Below, piece after piece: positions 21,539 through 31,215 of a DNA stretch of 64,000 nucleotides. Made by a program: the position numbers and the translations under genes. A model generated the notes under the pieces. The model made no database searches and was not told the DNA's origin. It saw only the letters and a list, made by a program, of their open reading frames with translations. The DNA comes from Panaeolus papilionaceus (Eukaryota; Basidiomycota; Agaricomycetes; Agaricales), in assembly GCA_015501605.1 (NCBI GenBank), contig JADNRZ010000001.1, forward strand, positions 3,286,001 through 3,350,000. The letters run 5' to 3'. Within the stretch, counting starts at the first letter, position 1. Each line of letters opens with the position of its first letter.

Positions 21539-22733
21539 TCACACAACCCACTCCCTCACGCCCAATCTCTCCCGTTCAACTCTCAGCTCGTCCACATCCA
21601 GTCTCTCAAACATCAGTCCCGGCCCTACTGTCCCCGTCGCAGCCGCAGTCCCACCAATTGCACTCCCTGTGCTGCTCAACCGGCTCATACTCCCACTCCC
21701 CGACCCAGCACCAGCAGTCGACCTAACCGATCCAGAAACAGAAACAGAGCTAACGCCCTGCCTTGCCCGCCCCTTCGGATGCCCATCGTCCGTATCGAAC
21801 AACACTGAATCCGAAGATGATAGTTGGGCGGATTGCGCAGCGAGGTTGGCAAATGATGAGGTTGAGTCTCTGTATAATCTATTAGAGTAGGAGAATGAGT
21901 ATAAGGTTTGTGTTCTTTGATTTTCGTGGTGGGACGCCAGAAGAAAGGGGGAGACGAGAGGGAGAGGGAAGCATGGAAACAGACGAACCTAAAAGCCTCC
22001 TTATTGTAACAATCTCCCTCTTGAATCCTATCCAATGTACTCTTCTTAAACGACGTTTTGATTCAGTGTAATACGTGGATAATATGGTGTTCGTCGGCTC
22101 TAATTATCACGACCGTCAGCTCATCGTTATGCATAAGCTCAAAATTGAACACAACTGCGAGCGCAACGTGAATGCAAACGTACCTCCAATGCTTGTAATG
22201 ATACGCGAGATTAAACGCCCCCGCATGCGAAACGAGAGGATGAAAAACCTCGGTTACGAATTCGACGCTGGGTGGGTGATCAGGGAATGTCTGGGGGAAT
22301 ATGATGCGGAATTTGAAGACAGAGTCGGCGTAGTAGCCTTTTAATACCGTCCATGCAATGTTATTTCATGCGATGCAATACGATTCAATTCATTGCGAAG
22401 GGTTAGAGTGATATGAAATGAAATACGACACAAAGAAAATTAATCAGCTAAAAATCCATCTCCACAGCACTCAAACGACTCACCTTGATGTATAAAAAAT
22501 ACCCCATCCCACACAAAGAAACTAGCGGGCGACGGTAAGATGTACATCCCAAGCGGACAGTGGTTGATATTCCTCAGTAGCGCATATTCAAGTGAGATAG
22601 CTGTGCGCACGAGGACGTTGTCGCGTTGCGCTGCAGCGCCAGAACCCAGCCCAGAGGCATCGGATGTGGTGCTAGTGATGACCTGTGGTACTAGCGCAGA
22701 CGCAGACCGTGTAGAAGATGGTGGTCGAAGCAT
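21539..22733 (-). pseudogene. U3: UEV-type E2 variant (AKTIP/FTS-like) with a nonsense codon
   Basis: Four exons read from MLRPPSSTRSASALVPQVIT. The E2-like core begins SLEYALLRNINHCPLGMYIL, then SFFVWDGVFFIHQGYYADSV, FKFRIIFPQTFPDHPPSVEF, VTEVFHPLVSHAGAFNL and HYKHWR. The fold signature (YxxGVF/HPxV and FKxW) is that of AKTIP/FTS ubiquitin-conjugating-enzyme variants, which lack the catalytic Cys. In exon 3, VLHWIK found in U4 and U5 is VLH-stop (TGG to TGA at 22,063-22,065). This truncates the domain, although downstream exons ending ...GVREWVV are otherwise open. It is nearly identical to U5 nearby. Confidence 0.75.
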
Positions 22734-23240
22734 TGTATAGTGCTGTGTTGTAGACTTATTCAGACGGGTTCAGATAGTCAGATAGGGCTGGGTTTGGGGT
22801 AGTTACTGTGTCGAGTGTAAGGTTGAGCAAAGAACCAAGAATTATTTAACTTGAAAGCAGGTATGAAGTACTGATATCAGAAATGCAATGTGGTAGATGT
22901 AGATGTTAGATGATCGTAGAGGCACATGTGTTCAATTTAGATTGAGACGATGGTGGTGGTTCATGACAAGCGCTATGAAAGGCTGCCACCATGAAACATC
23001 GTAGGTGGCATCAGATCGGCTATGTCCGTGGCTGTGTACTCGTGAGTTGATAGGGGTTGATTGCCATGAAGATCTGCATGGCAATGTCCACGTTGAAAGG
23101 GATCAGCGTGGTACAGACAGAGGACAGGATGCCAGAATGTCACGTCAACCGTCAAGAGTAAAGGTTAAATTACCAAAAATCCGTGAAAATAAAATTATAA
23201 AAAAAGATGCAAAATGCGTGAGCAGCCAAGTACACAGACC
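22734..23240. promoter_or_regulatory. Spacer between U3 and Z2, near-identical to 58,482-59,026
   Basis: The 5' flank of U3 and 3' flank of the Air-like copy. More than 400 bases are almost base-for-base identical to the block III spacer but clearly diverged from the block II spacer (37,320-37,900). No coding exon is seen. Confidence 0.6.
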
Positions 23241-25142
23241 CTACATACATGAAATGCGCAACAACGAAATAAAAACATTCACCAAAAAAAAAGCACACCA
23301 AACGACGTCCCAGACAACCATCACCTGGCATAACCCCCCATATACATACCTCCTCCCATTCCTCATCTCGTCCCTACCCGCATCTCTCCACGAATCCCTC
23401 CTATCCCGATCCCTATACCAACTCTTGTCCTTCCCCGTCTCCTTATCCCTATCTCTCTCCGAGCTCTTATCAGACCCACCCCTTCCACTCTTCTCCGACC
23501 CACCACCACGGCCACTGCTTTGCCTATCTCTATCCCTCTCCCTCTTCCCATCCCTCTTCTCACTCCTCGTAAAGTCATTCCCAGTAGGCACCTCCAATCT
23601 CGCCAACAAACTCCCCTGCTCAGCCTTCTTCTTCGCATCTAACGAGAACCCAAAGTGGATCTTTTTAGGTTCCGTAGGCGCATCTTTAGGTGCCGCGCCT
23701 CCCCCTGCGCCATTCCTATTCGCACTCGCACCACCCTTCACATTCGCACCACCACCTGCCCCGCCTCTACTCCTACTCCCGAACCAATCGTCCACATCTT
23801 CATCCCTCTCCTCACGTTTTTGCAATGCCAACCGCGCCTTTACCCTCCCCTTCCTCCCCACCTCATCCAGCACATCACCCCGCCACTGTTCATTGATATA
23901 ATCATCTACATGCCTCGGCTTCGGCGCCAGTTTTGAGTTTTGTGTTGGCTTTCTGATGTAGGGTCCCAGAACGGGCTTTTCATGACGTTGTATGCGCTGA
24001 ATGCAGAGTGATCGTGAGGTGGCACTCGGGCATCGTCGCAGTCCTAAGAACCAATGATTAAACACGTCTTTTTCTTCTTCTCGTTTACGTTAAATAAATG
24101 GGACTTACATCTCCCCAATGTCCCACCCCACCACAATTATAACACCACTCATCATCTGCAATATATGCCTCACCGCCCTTTCCTAACAACAGGCCCTTCT
24201 TCTCTAGACGCCTCTCCAGTGGCATGTTGCTGGGCCACTTGTCGTCGACGAATCCGACCCGCTGCTCTGGTCTTGCTTCTGGTTTTGGTTTTGGTTCTTA
24301 GATGGAGACACGGGTGTGGGTGCAGGTGGAGGTTTTGATTTATCCGGTTCTCATTCCCGCTCGCGTTCTGACGGCGATTTCGGCGATTCCTCTCGCCCTT
24401 GCCCTTTCCCCTCCACACCTTCCATCTCATCATCACCCCCAACCCCACCGTCACCCCCGTGCTTATCTCCGTCCTTATTCTTGTCTCTCCCTCTTCCAAT
24501 CCCACCTCTCCTTCCTCGCCCTCATCTTTAACGTCGCGCTTTCTCTTCTCTCCAATCTTCTCTTGCTTGTTCTAGTTCTTCTCATCCTGCCTGCCCTCCT
24601 TCTCCCCCTTTCCCTTCTCAGAAGCTTTCTCCTGCGTCTTCTCCTTCTTCTCCACACCTACACTCTTCTCCCCGCCACTCTTCCCCTTCCCTTCGCCCTC
24701 ACTCTGAACCTTATCCTCTCCCACTGCAGGAGACTTCCTTGCCCTCTTCCTCGTCCGCCTAGGTGGTGCCGTTCTGGGTACCTCCACTACCTGGCAGTGG
24801 CAGTCTACTTTCGTGTCTGGGGTATTTTGGGTCGTTGATGGTGATGTAGGATTCGGGTTCGGGCATGGTTCGTCTGGGGAGATCTTGGGGCTGGGTTTGG
24901 AGTTGGAATTCGCCGTCGAGTCAATGGCAGAGTTGACGTTGACGTTGGCTTGTACATCGGTATTGCCATTGGCATTGGAAGTGGAGCCAACACCCGCGTT
25001 CGTATTCGATTCCACGACTCCCTCGGGTGTGCTTCACTTCATGTGTTACTCTAGTCTTCGAAGCAGTGACCTCAGGCTGATCATCAGCAGCAATGGTCAA
25101 GTCGATGATTTCATGTGTCGTATTCGTAGAGCTAGTAGCCAT
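23241..25142 (-). pseudogene. Z2: Air1/Air2-like gene with internal deletion of zinc knuckles 1-4
   Basis: The start MATSSTNTTHEIIDLTIAAD at 25,142 and the acidic/Lys-rich N-terminal half are present down to about 24,250. At about 24,235 the sequence jumps from the Gln/Lys-rich linker straight to the GLLLGKGGEAYIADDEWCYN segment. The SSLFFIDLTPTAIP segment, knuckles 1-4 and CPTWWRIYEYF are therefore missing. The fifth knuckle CYNCGGVGHWGD remains near 24,105-24,160. The C-terminal exon is well preserved: PRHVDDYINEQWRGDVLDEV, FGFSLDAKKKAEQGSLLARL and an Arg/Asp/Ser-rich tail ending near 23,300. The N-terminal reading frame also breaks near 25,020. A functional protein is not expected. Confidence 0.75.
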
Positions 25143-25637
25143 GCGATATGCTCAGTTTTAATCCAGCTTCCTTGAAGTCTGCCGTCCGAGACTCAGTCCG
25201 AGTAGGTATGTCACCAAGAGACCCAGATAATGCAGTTAAACAATCTGAGCCCTCGCCCTAGCATATAAACCATGAGATAAACGTAAACTGAAGAATGTGA
25301 AGGTGGAAGCAAGGAAACAAGGAAACAAGGTTGTGCAGGGAAAGCCGCCAAGCCAACCAAAATCGTGAATGGCTGATGTAAGAGGTACCGAGTCAGCGAT
25401 TTGATTGAGCGTCTGATTGATTGAGCTCAACAAAGAGCTCGATTTACCAACAAATTATTTCAATTTTGCGCACTTCAAAAGGATGGAAGTAACCAAAAAC
25501 ATATGGTCTCCTACGCAACACCTTCAAATATTACTCAGCTGCGATGAATCACGATATGGAAATCGCGCTGAATTCTGTTCATACAAGATCTGCGTGTATA
25601 TCATCCTATCCCGTACCACATGACTGTTTACTATTCA
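25143..25637. other. Spacer between Z2 promoter and NLR-C 3' end
   Basis: Contains the 5' flank of Z2 and the 3' flank of NLR-C. It is similar to 40,890-41,415 and 61,754-62,264, including the shared word around GCTTGGCGGCTTTNC on the minus strand. No gene is seen. Confidence 0.5.
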
Positions 25638-28600
25638 TCAACCAGATTGTGCATACTTTTTCTCCGCAACCTCATAATACCATTTGAAATCGTCCCACCT
25701 ACTCCACATTGACCAGTTCGCCTTGTCGATAGGAAGGCCCGTATTGGGGTCTGTTGTTTTATTTATTACCCAATATACACGAAAGTCACGCTCGCGGTCC
25801 CAATCACTGTCGTGCTCTGTGTCACTGTTGTAAATCCAAGTGCTTTCAGACCCATCCACTCGACGTGATTCAGAACCATTGCATATGTGGTACAACTGTT
25901 TCCATACAGTCAGCATCTCAATAATGAAACCAGCTTTGGCAGTAGCAGAACACATACGCGTATATAGTCATGAAGGAGACCAAGATCGCCTCTATTACCC
26001 TTAGACCATTTGTAGCGGAAGTGGGGTGGAAGGAAAAACCAGCGGGGCAGTGCACAGGGACTGTATTCACTCGAAAGCGAGCGCCACAATTCATAGTGAG
26101 AATCAAATTCAGGATAGGCAAAGTCGAAGGGGAAGGTAGTGTCCTCTATTGTGGAAATAACATGGAGTGGAAAAATCTTTTGGGATGTTTCTTCCAAAGC
26201 TGCAACTACCTCAGCTGAAAGGAGGCAGTTGTCCCACATAAATCCGGCGATGTGTTCTAAGAGGTAACACACAACGAGTGCATGCCAATTTTCGCCTCCT
26301 GTCTGCTTTAGGTGGTTGATAAGGTCTTGATTTTCGACGATGAACTGGGAAGAACTTGAATCTTCCAATGCATCAAACCTGCACAGGTGACACCCCATTG
26401 GGGCTGCTGTGTCAGTGATAAATGATGACACCGGAGGTGATTAAAACACGAACATTGAGTTAATATGCCTGATACTGAATACGGCCGCAGCAGTTGCCAG
26501 CACAGGGTCATATTCAGCCTCTGCATTCCGTTTCAATTTTTTGATCTCTAGCACTCCCTTCTCTGGGGCTGGCAGATATTCGTCAAGGACATCCAAGAAA
26601 TTGCCCCATTCGTCGTTACTATAATTCTTCAGCAAGAACTGGTATTTCTTTGAGGAAAAAAAGTGGCATATGTTGACTCCTGTGTCACGCTGGATGCACG
26701 CTTTGAGATGCCAATCAATCAATTTAACAAGATTGTCAGGATGAAAGTCGTAGTAAGGTGTGGCCATGCGTGGGAATATTTCTGCCTTATACATAACGAG
26801 TAGTTCCACCGGAAGACGCGCACTTTCAAATTCCTGGCAAATTCGGATTGGCATTGTTGCAACTGCTGGTGCAAAAACGGACCATAAATCCCGGTCAATG
26901 ATGTCGACCAAGTAAGCTGAACTTAGATAATCTCGGTGCGAGTGTAGTCGAGAAAGAGTCATATAAAGCATCAGCCTGTGCGAGGTGTCCCACCAGGTAA
27001 GTTGTCTGACCACTTGGTCCTTGAAGGGGGGTTGGCGAGACGTTTGGGTTTGGAGTAGGATCAGGAAACAATAGATGATATATTGGTCATCTGCCACAGC
27101 TAGATCTGGTTCTACTGGTGCTATATAAAGTATGCTCAGAAATCCCTCTTCTGAAAAAACAAAAGACACTCACCACCCAGATGTCGTAATGTGGTTTCAC
27201 AAAGCTCCTCGTCCATGCTCGGGGTATCAACATAAAATTCCTCCGATCGATGTGGGTCTAACAGAAACTCGAGAAGTGACGCGTGATGAAATACAGGTGG
27301 ATAGGGTCTGTCCCGGTCAGAATAACCCATGAATTGCATCCCATCTTTGTCACAATTCATGATAGACTGCAAATCAACGAGAAGCGTGTGGACAGAATAG
27401 GGCAAGGAGAGAAGGATACGCAGGTAGTCTCTGGAATCGACATCATGCATTTTACCCCAAAATGTGTTTGTGGTGATTCGGAAGGCTAAAATCTGGCGGA
27501 CAAGCTTTGGGTGCTTGGTTTGCCGGAGAATGTGGAGATACAGCGCATCTAGATCTGCATACGGTCGATCATCACTAGGAAGGGTGTGCTTCAAAATGGC
27601 TTCCAGTCGCTCGCAGGGATCACCCCGTAGGTCCTTGATATATTTGATAATAGTGGCAGCGAAGACAAACTGCCCAGAAGCGCGCTTAATGATCTCCTTG
27701 ATGAGCTCAGGTGATGGCCAACGGGCTGGAATGCGGTATTTGAGTGGATGTGATTGCTTCATCTTTGCGGTCTCGTCGTTCACAAAAACTTCGATGTCGT
27801 CGTCGCTATCACAGTGATCCAGGAGTGAAATGCTCCATAGAAGTTGCGGATCCTCCGACTGCTTGTTGGTCATCCATGTTCGAATCGCCACCTCCGGTCG
27901 ACTGGCTAGAAACACTGAGAACGGGAAGATGTCCCGGTGACTAACGAGTGTAGCTAGAGCTTCGAGGACTTGGATTTGCCCGCCTTCTTCCTCGCACTCG
28001 TCCAAGCCATCGATAACCACGACCTTGGGTAACACGCAGGAAGTACCCCCATGGCTGGCCATGTCCAGCTGTAGCGCCTTCAAGGGCTCGATAATAAGCG
28101 CCATAACTTGTTCCGTGAGGGCAAGGTTGAAGACAGATGGTTTGCTGACGATGACATGCTCGACGTAATCCTGTAAGTTGGGTACAACTTCGGCGAGCTG
28201 GTAGGCGATGGTGGTGACGAAACGCCCCTCGTGGCCGCGATGACTATTCGCATGCGCTGTCCTCGAGAAAAAAAAGGAGGCGGCAAGGTTCGACGCCGCT
28301 CGAAGCTCCACGGCCAAGGTCTGTGCAACGGCGGACTTTCCAGCGCCTGCAGAGCCGTACAACCACATCATTCGAGGACAACCATTCCGAGCCCACTTTC
28401 GTGTCGTGTTTAAAAGTCTGGTCCTGGTGTTTAAGTGGCATTTGGGAGGATCGAATCGTTCCTTGGAGTTGTAGGCTGCCCCTGGTGATGAGTGTTCATA
28501 CAGAATCTGTATCACTGCAGACGCATGAGTCCGACCTTACTCTCACAGCAATGACACAGCAAAACCTCTCACCACTTCTCATATTCTGCGCTTGGTGGAC

Positions 28601-29127
28601 ATGGGTAGTATGCTGCTGAAATGTGTGATTCCCACCGTTAAACATGTTCCTGCTGTTGTGCCCAAAGATCGCTGGATGCGAATCCGGGGCGGCTATAAGA
28701 TCACAACCTCCATGTAAGCATACAAAATAGTAGCGCGGTACACCACACAAGGTAGCTCACCTGATGCATAATTAAATCCTTGAATGTGGCTGACTTGTTG
28801 TAAAGATGCTGATCCGCCGCCAAAAATCAGATTTGAGGAGCTTGCGACTGCTGTGCCCGACTCTGGGTGACCGGTTCAGAGGAGGCCGTCAGCGTCGAGT
28901 ACATGTACAAGCAGCCTAGACAAAGCATACCATGCGATGCTTCGACTCTAGGTGGCAGAAGGTAAGGTCCACTGGCAGATAAACGAGAGTCTGAAGCAGA
29001 ACGATCACATTAAATCCAAGTTGGGGTATATGAAACCATTGTTTCCCTTACCTTTGGGCGTTGCTGGACGACTCAGTGGCGATGGACTTGCGCCACGGAG
29101 AAGAGGTAGAGTCCGAATGGGGGGCAT
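25638..29127 (-). CDS. NLR-C: full-length NACHT NTPase
   Basis: Eight exons, no break found. Start MPPIRTLPLLRGASPSPLSR at 29,127. Four small exons give a Ser-rich leader, and the main exon (about 28,515-27,155) carries HSSPGAAYNSKERFDPPKCH, Walker A GSAGAGKSAVAQT, Walker B VVIDGLDECEEEGG, VFLASRPEVAIR and FHHASLLEFLLDPHRSEEF. Downstream exons, about 27,115-26,450, 26,400-25,965 and 25,890-25,638, encode a C-terminal region of about 420 residues. It includes ADDQYIIYCFLILLQTQTSR, LDVLDEYLPAPEKGVLEIK, LCRFDALEDSSSSQFIVENQ and a final exon LYHICNGSESRRVDGSESTW that stops after YAQSG at 25,638. I recognise no WD40, TPR or ankyrin repeats in this tail. The family role is inferred as an NLR-like sensor; its partner and effector are unknown. 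It is closest to NLR-D. Confidence 0.88.
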
Positions 29128-29375
29128 TGGGTGAGAGAGAGCAAGAGGCAAGGCGCTCAGCTTGTCGACCTGTGTTCACTGATTACCTGTGTGAACATGC
29201 TTCAACAGCACGCACATCTTCACTGCATTTCTAGTTTAGGACTTTGTCACAAATCAATACAGCTCGAGCTTGTACTCACATGTCACTGCTATTCATACTC
29301 CCCGACGACTCAGTTACTCGCCATCCTGTGCCTGTAGGCTGATACCACCGCCGAAGATGTTTTTTGCCCCCTACA
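29128..29375. promoter_or_regulatory. Head-to-head spacer between NLR-C (-) and truncated Z4 (+)
   Basis: An inverted equivalent of 14,991-15,239, holding the NLR-C upstream region, with the shared junction TTTTTGCCCCCTACAGTGAG at 29,360-29,379 next to the cut Air-like coding sequence. Confidence 0.5.
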
Positions 29376-30120
29376 GTGAGGTTGTGGAGGTACTGAAAAC
29401 GGCGCCACCTAGGCGGACCAGGAAGAGTGATTGAGGATAAGGATAAAGATATAGAGTGGGGGGCGAGGGAAAGCCGAAGACGCAGGAGAAAGCCACTAAT
29501 AAGGGAATAGGGGAGAAGAAGTGCGAGCAGAGGGAGAACAAAGACGACGAGCAAGAGAGGACTGAAGAGAGAGAGAAACGCGATGTTGGATTGGAGGAGA
29601 GACATGAGGGATGAAGCTAGGGGTAAGGATAGGGGTATGGGCGAGGATGGATGGAGGGTGTGGAGGAGCAAATGCCAGGCAGCAGGAATTCCAGGATGCA
29701 CGGTCAGAATGTGACTGGGAACAAGAACTGGATAAATCAAAACCTCCTACCCCACCCACACCCGTGTCCCCATCTGAAACCAAAACCAAAATCAGAGGCA
29801 AGACCAGAACAGCAGGTCGGATTCTTCTTCGGCGAGTGTAAAGCCCAAGTCGAAGCGGAAGATAAAAGAGACGAAGGGCAAGAGACAATCTCTATCTCAG
29901 TCACGGTCCCAGCCTAAATCACCAACAGCGCTCCAAACCAGCACCGAACCTAAACCCGAACTCCTACCCGGAGCAGATATCTCGAGCCTCTTCTTCATCG
30001 ACTATGTAACCCCCACAGCGATCTCCACTGTACTCATCAATACCAAATCCGCTGTCGCACTTGACTCGTCTATTGCCACTGACGTCATGCAAGATAGGAA
30101 ATTGCTGGTCCCTGCGCATT
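29376..30120 (+). pseudogene. Z4: 5'-truncated N-terminal piece of the Air1/Air2-like gene
   Basis: The plus strand starts inside the family at EVVEVLKTAPPRRTRK and goes out of frame within 15 codons. It continues through the Lys/Glu-rich region and TPPTPVSPSETKTKI, and regains a readable frame at ISSLFFIDYVTPTAISTVLI near 29,980-30,030. It ends at about 30,120 just after the KLLVP segment. All zinc knuckles are missing. It is clearly parallel to Z6 at 45,160. Confidence 0.7.
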
Positions 30121-30201
30121 ATTGAGAAGCGGAGTGCGGGTCCTCATCCCCATCTCCCTCAACATCCACACTCCCATTCACCCCAGGCCCACCCACGCCA
30201 T

Positions 30202-30832
30202 TCACATACACCAACTCATCTCCCGCCCTACTGTACCCCCGCATCCGCGTCCCACAATCCCATCCACCGTGCTCGCATCACCATCCCCTCCATACCCATA
30301 CGCGCTCTGAAAGAATCGTCTCCTCGCACCACTCTTGCCATTCACACCGGAAGTAGAAGCCCTATGCTCCCCGCCGCACAAATCAAAATGCTCATACCCC
30401 GGCTCTGTCGCAGGTATATCATAGTATTTCCCTGTAATAAGGCTCATGCGTCGCTTATTCTGACTCCCCTGAGATGAAGAATTAACGAATCCAGGAGGGA
30501 ACGAGTACTGGTCCCCGTTATTCAACTTGTCGTCCTCGACGCCGAGCTGGAGCGTTTGAATTTCGAGTTGGGGGCTGCATGAGTCTTCGTCAGACATTTC
30601 AGCTTCTTAGAGGTTGTTCAAGTATCCTGTATGTTCTAGGTTAAATATATATTTGTCATGTTACAAGATGAATGCGGAAATCGACTCACGAGCGAATTGC
30701 TCATCCAACTCATCTCTGCTCCGACCATCATCTTGTCCAAACCCGAGATATTTTCTTATATGTACTCCCTCAGCACATCCATTATTTGTACCTAAGGCGC
30801 ATGGGTCAATTCTTGTAAATGCTCAAGTGCAG
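30202..30832 (-). pseudogene. Unrecognised two-exon gene fragment
   Basis: The upstream exon (about 30,832-30,694) reads TNNGCAEGVHIRKYLGFGQD then DGRSRDELDEQFA. With donor GTGAGT and an acceptor just before 30,608 it splices in phase to AEMSDEDSCSPQLEIQTLQL. The rest is one open exon: NGDQYSFPPGFVNSSSQGSQ, NKRRMSLITGKYYDIPATEP, GYEHFDLCGGEHRAST and a Gly-rich end, stop at 30,202. The composition and in-phase junction suggest a genuine gene piece, not chance. It has no start exon, no paralogue in this window, and lies between two Air-like remnants. I do not recognise the family. Confidence 0.4.
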
Positions 30833-31215
30833 TCATAAGCAAAGAGTCAGCAACACCCCCACAAACTAAAACCGACAATCAAAACATGTACACACCTACC
30901 TCACCAAGACCTTTCCTCCATATTCGAACCCTCCATCATATTCTGTGCAACCTCCAACCTACACCTCCGGCCAAATCACCTAAAATACTCATCCCACTGA
31001 AAATTCGAGTCAATGGCATTCTCAACCCTTGCACAAACCTGGTTTCCTTCTTTCGTTGTCTCCACCTTCGGATTCTTCAGTTCACGCTCATCTCGTGGTT
31101 TATACGCTCAGACGAGGGCTTTGGACGTTTAACTGAACGATCCTTGGGATCTTGGTGACACACTTAGCTTGGACGACAAATTTCAAGGAAGCTGGAACAC
31201 AACTGGGCATATTGC

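Larger units (their letters stand above)
19950..30120. repeat. Segmental block I: M1, U3, Z2, NLR-C, Z4
   Basis: Five elements in fixed order and orientation (+, -, -, -, +), shared with block II; the spacers are also shared. Confidence 0.8.

Noticed and set aside
23241..25015. Long arginine/lysine- or leucine/proline-rich open frames on both strands of the Air-like copies
   Set aside because: They are shadow frames of low-complexity Lys/Glu/Arg/Ser coding sequence; only the frame continuing the zinc-knuckle gene shows family motifs.
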